Assembly (NCBI RefSeq): GCF_007744255.1
Contig: NZ_CP036267.1
Coordinates: 620,001-684,000, forward strand
Direction of reading: 5' to 3'
Source: Thalassoglobus polymorphus
GTDB taxonomy: Bacteria; Planctomycetota; Planctomycetia; Planctomycetales; Planctomycetaceae
DNA: 64,000 nt
Shown here: positions 34,410 to 43,854 of the stretch, piece after piece
How the letters are laid out: every line of letters begins with the position of its first letter
Position numbering within the stretch: position 1 is the stretch's first letter
Translations under genes and position numbers: made by a program
Notes under the pieces: model-generated
What the model was told of the DNA's origin: nothing
Database searches by the model: none
Seen by the model: the letters and a program-made list of their open reading frames with translations, nothing else

Positions 34410-36203
34410 GTGAACCGGATTCTTTGCAATAGCTTTCTATGTACGCTTTTTCTGTATGCGTTCTTTCTGGATGTGACTGCATCTGCTGGCACGTCGAACA
34501 GTCTGATGGATATCTCAACTGACGGGACTCTGCTGGTCTGCTCGAATCGCGACTCGGGAACTCTTTCGGTTATCGACCTGAAAACGAAGCGGAAGTTGCA
34601 CGAAGTCCAGGTTGGGCGTCATCCCGAATGTGTGACATTCGTTGGTGAGTCATACGACGTCGCAGTTGCGATCTACGGTGAAGATCGCATCGATTTTGTA
34701 AATGCGAAGTCGGGAAAGAAAACCGGCAGCCTCGATGTCTTTGACGAGCCCTACTCGGTCGTCTCCAATGCAGATGGATCTCGGCTATGGGCCACGCTGG
34801 AATATCCCGGAGAAGTGATCGAAATCGATCCAGCCAAGAAGGCGATCGTACGGCAGGTTCAGGCTGGAAGCTTTCTGCGAGGGTTGGCATTGCATGACGA
34901 TGAATTGCTGGTGACGGAGTATTTCACCGGCATTGTGAAGTCGATCGACGTCAAGAATTTCGAAGTCGTGCACGAGTGGACAGGCTCGAAAGAAGACAAC
35001 ATTTGTCGGCAGATTACGGTGCATCCGACATGGTCGAAAGCCTATCTCCCTCATCAGCGATCATTAACGGAAGTCTCGCACGGTTCTGGCTCGATCTTTC
35101 CGTATCTGGGGATCGTCAACACCGATGTCCATGATAAATCGGTTCGGAAACGCAAGCAGATGGATTCCTTCCGTGGGACATATGTTGTCGCCAATCCCTG
35201 GGAGGTCGCCATCTCTCCGGATGGAAAGCGATTGTATATCGTCTTCGCTGGGACCAACGACATGTTTGTTGGGGATCTTCTGGATGATGATTATCACGAA
35301 GTGGAATTTGCTGGACTGCTGCGAATCGGATCAAATCCCCGAGCAGTGAAAGTGTCGCCGGATTCAAAAACGTTCTACGTCTACAACGCACTCGATTTTA
35401 ATGTGGTGGCGTATGATGCCGCGACACTTCGTCAACAGGGCGAGATCAAGGTGACGGAGTGGACTGGATCACCTGAACTTCTGCTCGGAAAAAAGCTCTT
35501 CTATACAGCGAATCCTCCTATGACGAGTCGTCGCTGGATTTCCTGTTCGAGTTGTCATCCCGATGGAAATTCTGATGGACGGACGTGGCAGCAACCTGAA
35601 GGGCTTCGAAACACTCAGGCAATCTTTGGTTTGAAAGAGACTCACCCCATTCACTGGTCGGCGGATCGTGACGAGGTTCAGGATTTCGAACATACTATTC
35701 GTTCCCCACTGATGGGGGCACGAGGCCTGATTCGTGGTCGCGTGAATGACGCGCTCGGGAAACCGAATGCAGGGTTGTCCAGAGAACTGGACGCACTCTC
35801 CGTCTATGCGAATTCACATCCGTTTGAGCTCAGTCCGCATGCTAAACAGGGGCTCAGTGAATCTGCTCGACGAGGCAAAGCGTTGTTCCTTTCCTCGGAA
35901 GTCGGCTGTGCGAAGTGCCATTCAGGTCCATATGCGACAGATCTCAAAATGCACGACGTCGGCACTGGACGAGACGATCCTTCCGAACTCATGGGGACAA
36001 AATATGACACCCCCACCTTGTTGGGGGTCTATCGCACTGCGCCGTACTTGCACGATGGAACGGCAGCCACGTTGCGAGATGTTTTGACGACTACAAATCC
36101 CAAGGATGAGCACGGGAAAACGAGCCACCTGAAATCGAACGACATCGACGATCTTGTTGAGTACATGAAAGTCCTGCCGTTCGAGTTACCCGGCTCTCCG
36201 TAA
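34410..36203 (+). CDS. YVTN beta-propeller / dihaem cytochrome c protein
   Basis: The 597-residue exported protein starts at GTG 34410 (GGAG eight bases upstream); GTG 34401 is an alternative. The signal peptide is followed by a beta-propeller of YVTN-type repeats (LLVCSNRDSGTLSVIDLKT, SPDGKRLYIVFAGTND), about residues 30-360. A cytochrome c peroxidase/MauG-like part with two haem sites, CSSCH and CAKCH, and RTAPYLHDGTAATLRDVL follows. A likely role is periplasmic electron transfer or an oxidative modification. No substrate or partner gene is adjacent. Confidence 0.85.
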   Translation: MNRILCNSFLCTLFLYAFFLDVTASAGTSNSLMDISTDGTLLVCSNRDSGTLSVIDLKTKRKLHEVQVGRHPECVTFVGESYDVAVAIYGEDRIDFVNAKSGKKTGSLDVFDEPYSVVSNADGSRLWATLEYPGEVIEIDPAKKAIVRQVQAGSFLRGLALHDDELLVTEYFTGIVKSIDVKNFEVVHEWTGSKEDNICRQITVHPTWSKAYLPHQRSLTEVSHGSGSIFPYLGIVNTDVHDKSVRKRKQMDSFRGTYVVANPWEVAISPDGKRLYIVFAGTNDMFVGDLLDDDYHEVEFAGLLRIGSNPRAVKVSPDSKTFYVYNALDFNVVAYDAATLRQQGEIKVTEWTGSPELLLGKKLFYTANPPMTSRRWISCSSCHPDGNSDGRTWQQPEGLRNTQAIFGLKETHPIHWSADRDEVQDFEHTIRSPLMGARGLIRGRVNDALGKPNAGLSRELDALSVYANSHPFELSPHAKQGLSESARRGKALFLSSEVGCAKCHSGPYATDLKMHDVGTGRDDPSELMGTKYDTPTLLGVYRTAPYLHDGTAATLRDVLTTTNPKDEHGKTSHLKSNDIDDLVEYMKVLPFELPGSP

Positions 36204-36250
36204 TTTGCTCGTTCTCGCACGTATTCAAAGTTGTCAGGGGAACGGCTTGG

Positions 36251-36661
36251 ATGACGATTGAATCGCAACTTTTGGAAATGCTGAAACAGGCAGCCAAGGA
36301 CGTTTCGAAAAACGCCTATTGCCGGTACAGCGATTTTCCTGTGGGGGCGGCTGTCTGTGGCGGATCAGGGAAAATTTACACCGGCTGTAATGTTGAGAAT
36401 GTCTCCTTCGGTTTGACGATGTGTGCTGAAAGGTCAGCGATATTTTCTGCAATCGCTGCTGGAGAAAAAACGATTCAAGCGGTTGTAATCTTCACACCAA
36501 CTGAGAGTTTGACGCCCCCATGCGGGGCGTGCCGGCAGGTGATTTCTGAATTTGGAGATGACGTTCAAATCGTTTCGTTTTCCAATTTGAATTGTTCTGG
36601 ACCTCAATCAATCCAGGAATTGCTGCCTTCAGCGTTCGGAACTTTAAACCATTCTGAGTGA
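36251..36661 (+). CDS. cdd: Cytidine deaminase
   Basis: This 136-residue cytoplasmic enzyme deaminates cytidine or deoxycytidine for pyrimidine salvage. The zinc site is CAERSAIFSAI (Cys and catalytic Glu) and PCGACRQVISEF. GCNVENVSFGLT and the N-terminal YSDFPVGAAV are standard for the homotetrameric class. The length is normal. The ABC transporter genes follow about 120 bases later. Confidence 0.95.
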   Translation: MTIESQLLEMLKQAAKDVSKNAYCRYSDFPVGAAVCGGSGKIYTGCNVENVSFGLTMCAERSAIFSAIAAGEKTIQAVVIFTPTESLTPPCGACRQVISEFGDDVQIVSFSNLNCSGPQSIQELLPSAFGTLNHSE

Positions 36662-36780
36662 AGTGTCTGCTGGTCGAGGGAGTCTCTGGTTGGACATTTG
36701 ACTCTCAAATCGGTCACAATCTTTCATCGAGTGGCAAGAGTCGTAGTCAGGAACTGAAAACAGCCAGAACAGGAAAACTG

Positions 36781-37734
36781 ATGACAGATGATGTGGGCAA
36801 GGTCAATGTTGTTTCTGTCCAAAATTTACATGTCAATTATGGCAAGGTCCATGCAGTACGAGGTATCTCTTTTGAGATCCCCAAGGGCGAAGTGTTTGGA
36901 TTCATTGGTCCGAATGGAGCAGGGAAGTCTTCGACGATTCGAGTTCTGGCAACGCTGCAGAAAAAATTCGAAGGGGAGGTCAAAGTCAATGGAATCGAAG
37001 TCCGAGACGACCCCGATCGCGTGCGAGAAATGATCGGGTTCATGCCCGACTTTTTTGGTGTGTATGAAGATCTGAGTTCGCGTGAATACCTTCACTTCTT
37101 TGCGGCTGCTTACCGTCTTCCGAAAGACCGCAGGGAATCGGTAGTTGCGGATGTTCTCGAACTGACGGACCTCACTCACAAGATCGATTCCCCCGTCGAT
37201 TCTCTTTCACGCGGGATGAAACAGCGGCTCGCCTTAGCGCGCGTTTTATTACATGATCCCGATTTGCTGTTACTTGATGAACCTGCATCCGGGTTAGACC
37301 CACGAGCACGAATCGAAGTGCGGGAGCTCCTGAAGGCGATGCAGGAGATGGGCAAAACTGTTTTGATTTCCAGCCATATTCTGCATGAGCTTGCTCAACT
37401 CTGTACCCGGATCGGAATCATTGAGGCAGGGCTGCTGGTTGCAGAAGGATCTTTGAACGAGATCTTCCAACAGCTTTCGTTGAAACGAGTCGTCCATGTT
37501 CAAGTTGTGAATCCGAGTGATGAACTTGTTGCCGAAATCGAACGGTTGCCGGGGGTTGAATCGGCAGAGCGGCAAACTGATCGGATTGCGATTCGGCTAC
37601 GTGAAGACGAGTTGCCGATTGAAGATTTGCACTCAGGGATCGTCAACCTGGGAGGCAAAATTAGAATGTTCCAAGCGGAAGCGATGGATATGGAGACCGC
37701 CTTCATGAAGCTGACGGAAGGGGTGACCGCTTGA
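36781..37734 (+). CDS. ABC transporter ATP-binding protein
   Basis: A 317-residue ATPase from ATG 36781 with AGGAAA upstream; the open frame back to 36658 has no family support. Walker A is GPNGAGKSSTIR, the signature SLSRGMKQRLALARVL, Walker B DLLLLDEPASGLD, with the His switch in SSHIL. A C-terminal extension of about 80 residues is typical of ABC-2 exporters such as NatA/CcmA-like subunits. The stop overlaps the permease start (TGATG). Confidence 0.92.
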   Translation: MTDDVGKVNVVSVQNLHVNYGKVHAVRGISFEIPKGEVFGFIGPNGAGKSSTIRVLATLQKKFEGEVKVNGIEVRDDPDRVREMIGFMPDFFGVYEDLSSREYLHFFAAAYRLPKDRRESVVADVLELTDLTHKIDSPVDSLSRGMKQRLALARVLLHDPDLLLLDEPASGLDPRARIEVRELLKAMQEMGKTVLISSHILHELAQLCTRIGIIEAGLLVAEGSLNEIFQQLSLKRVVHVQVVNPSDELVAEIERLPGVESAERQTDRIAIRLREDELPIEDLHSGIVNLGGKIRMFQAEAMDMETAFMKLTEGVTA

Positions 37735-39674
37735 TGCATGCACGGCAAAAGTTTGGCTTGCCTCTATTATCCAAAGAGTTGATTGAGCAATCTGCAAGGC
37801 GGAGGACTTACATCGTTCGTTCGTTGTATGCGGTCCTCTTCTTTGGTTTTGCTCTGATGATTTTCTGGGGCACAGTTTACAGCGACGTCGAAACTCCATT
37901 TGAGCTGATGGGACGCGGCCGGGAGATGTTTACGATCTTGATGTCGCTGCAGATCTTTGGCGTCTGTCTGTTCACTCCCGCGTTGACCTGCGGTGGGATC
38001 ACGTCAGAGAAGGAGCACAATACGATCGGGTTGCTGTTTTTGACGAAGCTGACCCCATTAACAATTGTCCTCGAAAAGTATTTGGGCCGCTTGGTCGTGA
38101 TGGGGACATACTTATTGATTTCGCTTCCGTTGTTCGGGTTTTGTTATGCATTGGGGGGCGTTGAGCAAACTCAGGTCTGGTTCGGCTTTTATGGATTGAT
38201 AGTGACCGTCTGTCAGTTGGCGGCTCTGGGGATTTTGTGTTCCACATACTTTCGCACAACAGTCAGCTCATTCATTGCGACCTATTTGCTCGGATTCCTG
38301 ATGTTCTTCGGGCCGATCATTTTATTCGGGATGTTTCGTCACAGGAACCCGAGTGGTCCTGGTCCTTTGATCTGGACTTCGGTTGAAACATTGGTCTCCC
38401 TGGTCGGCACGATTGGTGAGTTTGGCTTGAATGGCCTTGGGGAAATGTGTGGTCTTCAATCAGGGAGCAAATTCGTATGGGACCCAGTTTGGGGGCAAGT
38501 CTCTTATAACCGCACAGAAGAAAACGGGTTCATTTTTTTCGCTCCGATACTACTCATGTCATCGATTGAAGGAGGACCATCCACAATTCACAACTGGCAA
38601 CTCGTGGCGCTCGGCTTTCCTGCACTGGGGATCTCTTTCTATTTCCTGTTACTCTCCTGGTTGCTGTTGGTTCCCCGGGCAGTGGTCACGCCCAAGAGGT
38701 ATTTGCTTCTTCTGTTTCAAGTTCTGGACCGGTTGTTTCAGCGAGCAAATCAGAACAAGGTGACGCAGGGGATTGTCTTGATTCGTGATGGGGACAAGCT
38801 GCCTGATTACGAGCCGATCGCATGGCGAGAGACAACAAAAACTGCTCTGGGATCGTTCCGTTACCTGGTCCGCATTGGATTGGTCATTGAGTTTCCGGTT
38901 TTGTTTATCTGCCTTCTCGCTGTCACTCTTTCAGCGGGGAACATGTATGCCGGGAACCGTAATGAAGTTGTTGCGTTCATTACGTGTCTATGTTGGATTC
39001 TGGCGATTTTACTAACCGTTGTTCGCTCTGCGACGCTCATTTCCAGCGAACGTTCGCATGAAACGTTGGACGTTCTGTTGACAACGCCTATTTCGAGTCG
39101 TCAATTCGTGCTGCAAAAATACCGGGGAGTAAAACGGATGCTGTCGATCGTTTCTATTCCTTTGCTGACTTCAATGGCAATGCAAGCATGGCATTGCAGT
39201 GGCCATCGTAACTTTCGAAACATTGGCTGGTTTGAGGTGTTTGTCAGGTTCCCAGAGAGAAGTACACTGTTTTACATTTTGACGAGCTTGACTTCGGTGC
39301 TGATCATGTTGCCGTTGTTTGCGTGGCTGAGCATGTTGATCGGCATGTGGGCGAAAACATCGACAAGGGCTATTTTTACAGCGTTAGCAATCATTGTCGC
39401 ATGGATGATCGTGCCGGCACTCGTTTTGATCATCATCTTTGAGGCGGCAAATTTCGGTTCGGGAAACGTACTCAGAATGGCGTTAATATTTTCCCCAGTG
39501 ATTGTTCCATTTCTCAATGAGGTTGGGGAGATCGACGACCTCTACAAACTCGGCGCCTGGCTCACGGTCGCGTTGAATATGATGTTCTACGGATTTCTCT
39601 TGTACTTCATCCGTTCCTTCACGTTGAAACACGCAGCGAGATTGCTGGGCCGTTCCGAGGACGACTGGAGGTAA
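37734..39674 (+). CDS. ABC-2-type membrane permease
   Basis: The 646-residue polytopic protein has about twelve hydrophobic segments in two blocks, separated by a soluble loop around residues 320-390. Its conserved SEKEHNTIGLLFLTKLTP near residue 105 and a second SSERSHETLDVLLTTPIS near 445 are the paired ABC-2 signatures after the coupling helix. This means one chain contains two permease halves. It forms the transporter with the ATPase encoded directly upstream. The substrate is unknown; many relatives take part in gliding, export or copper handling (NosY-like). Confidence 0.85.
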   Translation: MHARQKFGLPLLSKELIEQSARRRTYIVRSLYAVLFFGFALMIFWGTVYSDVETPFELMGRGREMFTILMSLQIFGVCLFTPALTCGGITSEKEHNTIGLLFLTKLTPLTIVLEKYLGRLVVMGTYLLISLPLFGFCYALGGVEQTQVWFGFYGLIVTVCQLAALGILCSTYFRTTVSSFIATYLLGFLMFFGPIILFGMFRHRNPSGPGPLIWTSVETLVSLVGTIGEFGLNGLGEMCGLQSGSKFVWDPVWGQVSYNRTEENGFIFFAPILLMSSIEGGPSTIHNWQLVALGFPALGISFYFLLLSWLLLVPRAVVTPKRYLLLLFQVLDRLFQRANQNKVTQGIVLIRDGDKLPDYEPIAWRETTKTALGSFRYLVRIGLVIEFPVLFICLLAVTLSAGNMYAGNRNEVVAFITCLCWILAILLTVVRSATLISSERSHETLDVLLTTPISSRQFVLQKYRGVKRMLSIVSIPLLTSMAMQAWHCSGHRNFRNIGWFEVFVRFPERSTLFYILTSLTSVLIMLPLFAWLSMLIGMWAKTSTRAIFTALAIIVAWMIVPALVLIIIFEAANFGSGNVLRMALIFSPVIVPFLNEVGEIDDLYKLGAWLTVALNMMFYGFLLYFIRSFTLKHAARLLGRSEDDWR

Positions 39675-39712
39675 GAAGCCTCGTGCTGAGGCAGTCGACT
39701 GGGCGAGGCTAT

Positions 39713-39754
39713 TGCATCTTTCGAATTGGTTCGCAGGTTCTGCCTGCGTCGAAC
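39713..39754 (-). repeat. Partial inverted copy of the ~100-nt repeat
   Basis: GCATCTTTCGAATTGGTTCG then CAGGTTCTGCCTGCG is the complement of the right end of the repeat at 20878. It lies between the convergent permease and kinase genes. Confidence 0.5.
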
Positions 39755-40636
39755 TTACTGGTCTGGATAGAGTCGGTCGCCCGCTTCTCGAAATTCGTTG
39801 ACCATTCGTTGCACTGTTCGCCAGCGGTCATCGGGTTTTTTCTCGAGACCGGTCATGATTGCATTGGCGATTTGTTCGTCCAGATCGGGAAGGTACTGGC
39901 GGATGTCTTCCGGTGGTTGGTTGACGTGATGCAAGACGCTTTCCATCGTGTCGGCAGCGGGCCAGGGGAGTTCCCCTGTGTACATCTCGTAGCAAGTGAC
40001 GGCGTAAGAGAAGATGTCAATCCGCTGGTCCGTTGGTTGCCGGAGGATGAGTTCCGGGGCCATGTAGTTGGCAGTTCCGGTTCGGTTTCCGGGTCTTCGA
40101 AACTCAGGTGTATTCGGAACCATCAGTCCGAAGTCGATGATTTTCACAAGATCATCTTTGGTTACCACGATGTTCCGTGGGCAGAGGTCGCGATGAATCC
40201 AGTCGTTGGTGTGCAGGTAATTCAGTCCCTCGCCCAACTGAATACAATACCAGATACAATTTTCTTTCATTCTGGCGTTTTGGGTTTCCACGAGGTAGCT
40301 CATGCTATCGCCCTCGATGAACTCCATGACAAGAAATTCTTCGTTGTTTGTCGTGATTCCGTGGCTAATTGTTCTGGCAACATTCGGGTGATTGAGTACC
40401 GAAGCAATTTGCCCTTCAGACGGTTTGTCCAGACCGACGAAGCGCTGCTGCAGGCGAGCCAGTTTTGCCCGGTCTAAAACTTTGACGGCGACAAGATCAT
40501 TGTTGCGAGGATCTGTTGCCTTCCAGACCTTCGACATACTCCCTTGTCCGACGCGTGTCAGAAGCTGGAATCTCTTCTCGACATCGACCTTCTCGATACG
40601 AGGCTCCTTGTTGAAGAGACGTTTCAAGAATTCCAT
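39755..40636 (-). CDS. Hanks-type serine/threonine protein kinase, soluble
   Basis: The 293-residue kinase has the glycine loop VGQGSMSKVWKA, the VAVKVL lysine, the catalytic loop HRDLCPRNIV, DFGLMVP and the APE-like motif MAPELIL. It has no membrane segment, unlike the kinase at 58623. The catalytic loop has Cys where Lys is common after HRDL (HRDLKPxN), a change also seen in some active kinases. GAGGAAA precedes the ATG. It lies 57 bases behind accD on the same strand, so the two may be co-transcribed. Confidence 0.9.
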   Translation of the reverse strand: MEFLKRLFNKEPRIEKVDVEKRFQLLTRVGQGSMSKVWKATDPRNNDLVAVKVLDRAKLARLQQRFVGLDKPSEGQIASVLNHPNVARTISHGITTNNEEFLVMEFIEGDSMSYLVETQNARMKENCIWYCIQLGEGLNYLHTNDWIHRDLCPRNIVVTKDDLVKIIDFGLMVPNTPEFRRPGNRTGTANYMAPELILRQPTDQRIDIFSYAVTCYEMYTGELPWPAADTMESVLHHVNQPPEDIRQYLPDLDEQIANAIMTGLEKKPDDRWRTVQRMVNEFREAGDRLYPDQ

Positions 40637-40693
40637 CGAATTTCCTCGTCGATTTAATAGCCTGCCATCGAATGATAGATCGGTCTGGGGAAA

Positions 40694-41560
40694 TTACGTG
40701 CAATAGTCAATGGTCCGAGCGATTTCACTACGCAGGTCAGGACGCGAAACAATACGGTCGACAAACCCATGCTGAAGCAGGAATTCACTCGTTTGGAACC
40801 CTTCGGGGAGTTCGCTGTGTACAGTCGCTTTCACGACACGTGGTCCGGCGAATCCGATCAGTGCTTTCGGTTCTGCCAGGACGACATCTCCCAGTGAAGC
40901 AAAACTCGCTGCGACACCGCCCATCGTCGGATCGGTGAGAATCGAGATGTAGAGACCTCCGGCATCGTGGTAGCGCCCCAGTGCCGCTGAGACTTTCCCC
41001 ATTTGCATCAGAGATAAAATCCCTTCGTGCATCCGGGCACCGCCGCCTGATCCGCTGACGATCGCTAAGGGGAGTTTTTGTTTCATCGCTTCTTCGGTGG
41101 CCCGGGTCAGTTTTTCACCAACAACCGACCCCATGCTTCCCATGATGAATGCAGAGTCCGTCAGTCCGAAGATTAAAGGTCGTCCGCGCATGTAACCTTT
41201 TCCGACGATGCACGCTTCGGACAAGCCGGTCTTTTTCTGTTCAGAGACAAGGCGGTCTTTGTACGCTTTTTTGTCGCTGAAGCCGAGAGGATCAACAGGA
41301 GTGATCCCTGTGTACCATTCTTCGAACGAGTCGTGATCAAACAGTTGTTCGATACGCACACGACCGGGAACATAGAAGTGGTGGCTGCACTCAGGACACA
41401 TCCGCAAGTTTTTTTCAACTTGTTTGCGGAAGATCGTTGCTGAGCACGATGGGCAGCGAAGCCAAAGCCCCTCTGGAACGCCACGTTTTTTTCGAGGTTG
41501 AGGAGCGTCTTCAGCCATGTCGGAAACGTCCGGGTTCACCGTCTCTGGTTCTGTACTCAT
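40694..41560 (-). CDS. accD: Acetyl-CoA carboxylase carboxyltransferase subunit beta
   Basis: The 288-residue AccD with AccA transfers carboxyl from biotin to acetyl-CoA, the first step of fatty acid synthesis. The N-terminal zinc ribbon [11 protein letters not shown] ... MCPECSHHF is intact. The crotonase-like core has [18 protein letters not shown] and [17 protein letters not shown]. Normal length is slightly under 300 residues. No accA is adjacent. The kinase gene follows. Confidence 0.95.
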   Translation of the reverse strand: MSTEPETVNPDVSDMAEDAPQPRKKRGVPEGLWLRCPSCSATIFRKQVEKNLRMCPECSHHFYVPGRVRIEQLFDHDSFEEWYTGITPVDPLGFSDKKAYKDRLVSEQKKTGLSEACIVGKGYMRGRPLIFGLTDSAFIMGSMGSVVGEKLTRATEEAMKQKLPLAIVSGSGGGARMHEGILSLMQMGKVSAALGRYHDAGGLYISILTDPTMGGVAASFASLGDVVLAEPKALIGFAGPRVVKATVHSELPEGFQTSEFLLQHGFVDRIVSRPDLRSEIARTIDYCT

Positions 41561-42030
41561 AGTTGTCAGGATGCAATGCTGAATGAAACCGGAATCGGTG
41601 GAACAGAATTTCTAGCGTCGTCTCTGGAGTCGCTGAAACAGTCGTGAATCAATTCAGGCCGCGTGTGCGAGTGGTCAAAGATAAGACTTGAAATCGGCAA
41701 CCATGATTCGTCCCCATGCACTTGCTTGGGGATTCCTGTATGTGAAGCTCCGCTGTCCTGAAGTGGGCACAACTTCGCTGTCGTGACGGTCAGGCTGAGT
41801 TTGTCGATTTCATGAGACGATATATTGATCGTTTCAGGAGTTCTTGTCGAGGGCAGTGCTCCAACGAGCTTGAAAATGTCCCGCTGGAAACCACAAATTG
41901 CCGCTCTGCTGTCGTATTGCAACACGCCCATTGGGCGGGAATCACGCTTTAACGGGAAAAAGTGCCGATCGTGCGAGATGGTCTTCGTTCAGAAGTGGCT
42001 ATGGACCCAGCCGTTTTTTCTCTCCCGATA
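41561..42030. other. Gap between accD and the phosphatase-like gene, no gene supported
   Basis: About 470 bases. A 121-codon minus-strand frame (41566-41931) has no motif, no good ribosome-binding site and no recognisable product. No hairpin with a T tract was noticed. Confidence 0.4.
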
Positions 42031-42600
42031 TTATTTTGGGACGGGGGAGGGGAGTTCCACAGCCTGGCAGTGTGCGACCTCGCGTTGTTTGCAAAACGAC
42101 TCAGAAAGTTCCGGTTCGCGTCCTTGTAGGTGGCACTCAATCAGTGACGCGAGCGGTTCTGAGGCGACGATTGCGATGGACTTTCCTCGCTTCATCGGTT
42201 TTCTCAAGGCGGCGGCGATCCGCTGGCAAGCCTCTTCTCCATCTTCTCCCTGCGGCGGGCAGACCGATTCAGGGGATTCTTTCCACTGTTTAAAGACTTT
42301 CGGTTGTTTCGATCGGATCTCGCTAATGCATAGCCCTTGCCACAGTCCCAGGTCGACGTTTGCCAGGGAATCGAGGACTTTCAGAGAAATGCCCAGCTTG
42401 GAAGCAATTCGCTTCGCTGTTGAGAGAGCAGGTTCAGTCGGGCTGGTGTAGATTCGATCAAGCTGGGATTTGCTAACCTCAGTAACCATCTCATCAACCT
42501 GAACAACTCCTTGTTCAGTCAATGGGAGGTTGATCGAGCCTTGAAGCCGCTTTTGCACATCGTAATCCGTTTCACCTGGACGGATCAGATAAATGGTCAT
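42031..42600 (-). CDS. Histidine-phosphatase-fold protein lacking catalytic residues
   Basis: The 189-residue protein has the layout of the phosphoglycerate mutase-like family: MTIYLIRPGETDYD at the start, LPLTEQG near 25, IYTSPTEPALSTA near 50, GLWQGL near 85. The catalytic RHG is RPG (Pro8). The usual Arg of SPxxRAxxTA is absent. The second His, expected in the VSHG-like segment, is Glu148 in VASEPL. The enzyme is therefore probably inactive as a phosphatase and may act as a binding protein. ATG 42600 gives the family N-terminus; a frame extension to 42666 looks spurious. Confidence 0.8.
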   Translation of the reverse strand: MTIYLIRPGETDYDVQKRLQGSINLPLTEQGVVQVDEMVTEVSKSQLDRIYTSPTEPALSTAKRIASKLGISLKVLDSLANVDLGLWQGLCISEIRSKQPKVFKQWKESPESVCPPQGEDGEEACQRIAAALRKPMKRGKSIAIVASEPLASLIECHLQGREPELSESFCKQREVAHCQAVELPSPVPK

Positions 42601-42967
42601 GGAGCACCTTAGGTACCGGAGGGTGAAACCTGATGAGTAATCGACTTTCTGAGGAGTTGAGATCACTCATTTCAGTTTCTTTGAATTCTTGAAAATAGAT
42701 TCAAGAACGATTGTCGAACTGTCGACCGCAAAATTTCTCTAATGCATTTTCGTGTTTCTGGTGTCCGCGATGAGCGTCTCCCATGTGATGAATCACTCAT
42801 CTCAACGAGACAGATTATGGACATCCTTTTCGAAAATGCTTAAGTAACGTGTTTCACGCTTGAAGTTGGATCACAAAGAGTTGGCAGGAGAAGACAGAAT
42901 CAGTCTATCTTTTCCTGCCCACTTTTCTTTCAGGGCAATTTCTTATTCGCCTCTTTCTTATTCCCGC
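42601..42967. other. Intergenic region with repeat fragment and hairpin
   Basis: No gene is supported. 42739-42780 (CATTTTCGTGTTTCTGGTG, then CCGCGATGAGCGTCT) matches the repeat segment seen at 46260 and 46470. A 12-bp stem with one wobble pairs 42883-42894 with 42908-42919 (GGCAGGAGAAGA); on the minus strand it is followed by AACTCTTT, so it may be a weak terminator for rpe. Confidence 0.5.
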
Positions 42968-43657
42968 CTATTGACGAGAAGGTGAGTTGGAACTTGCGAT
43001 GGACGTCATCTCACGGATCGCAGTTTCATAACAAGGTTGGTCGAAAATTGAACTTCCAGCGACATACACGTCTACGCCATTGGCTGCGACATCAGGAATC
43101 GTTGCGGGGCCGATCCCGCCATCGATTGAAATCAGTGTTTCCGATGGGAACAGAGATCGTGCCTCTGCGACTTTTTGAATCGCGTCAGGAATGAACGACT
43201 GTCCTCCAAAGCCTGGTTCGACGCTCATAACAAGGACGAGGTCGACTTGATTTTTGAGTTTGGCAATCCTGTCGACGGGGGTTCCCGGATTAATGGCGAT
43301 GCCTGCCAGGCGACCAGCATCGCGAATCTTCTTCAGGAGTGCAGTTGGCTCTGGAACTGCTTCAATATGAAAGGTGATCCAATCACAGCCGACGCGAATG
43401 TATTCATCCAGGTATTTTTCAGGATCGGAGATCATTAAGTGTGCATCGAGAATCAGCTTGGTCCGCTCTCTGATTCTTTCGATCACCATCGGTCCGTACG
43501 AAAGGTTGGGGACAAAGTGTCCATCCATCACGTCCAGGTGAAGAGTGGCAGCGCCAGCGGCTTCGAGCTTTTGGATCTCGGCATCCAGGTTTCCAAAATC
43601 GCACTTTAACATCGAAGGTGCGATGACTGGAGTTTGGGGACGATCTTGTTGAGACAT
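42968..43657 (-). CDS. rpe: Ribulose-phosphate 3-epimerase
   Basis: The 229-residue TIM-barrel enzyme interconverts ribulose 5-phosphate and xylulose 5-phosphate. Family motifs are IAPSMLKCDFGNL, LHLDVMDGHFVPNLSYG (metal ligands), VMSVEPGFGGQSF and ISIDGGIGP. ATG 43657 is chosen; a TTG two codons upstream is the alternative. The gene lies downstream of gap on the same strand, separated by about 200 bases and a hairpin. Confidence 0.95.
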   Translation of the reverse strand: MSQQDRPQTPVIAPSMLKCDFGNLDAEIQKLEAAGAATLHLDVMDGHFVPNLSYGPMVIERIRERTKLILDAHLMISDPEKYLDEYIRVGCDWITFHIEAVPEPTALLKKIRDAGRLAGIAINPGTPVDRIAKLKNQVDLVLVMSVEPGFGGQSFIPDAIQKVAEARSLFPSETLISIDGGIGPATIPDVAANGVDVYVAGSSIFDQPCYETAIREMTSIASSNSPSRQ

Positions 43658-43790
43658 AAGCAATGGCTGTTTATGGATGTCTGTGAATTCTGTGCTTGAT
43701 AAAACTGAAACCGAGCCTTGAATTTGAAATTGTGTGCCCTATTTCGGTTTTCGTCCAGTCAAGTTTCTGATTCGATACTGCAACCGAACG

Positions 43791-43828
43791 CTGACAGCCG
43801 CAACATTTCTTGAATGTTACGGCTGTTC
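43791..43828 (-). terminator. Hairpin downstream of gap
   Basis: A 14-bp stem with one mismatch, ACAGCCGCAACATT against AATGTTACGGCTGT, starts about 30 bases after the gap stop codon. The T-rich stretch lies on the plus-strand side (TTCGTTCGTTTT), so intrinsic termination for gap is uncertain. Confidence 0.45.
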
Positions 43829-43854
43829 GTTCGTTTTAGGATGGACCTAAGTCC

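Noticed and set aside
39683-40477. 264-codon plus-strand frame
   Set aside because: Antisense to the Ser/Thr kinase, whose motifs are unmistakable; the antisense product has no recognisable features.
41825-42451. 208-codon plus-strand frame
   Set aside because: Runs antisense to the phosphatase-like gene; Cys/Ser-rich nonsense composition and no ribosome-binding site.
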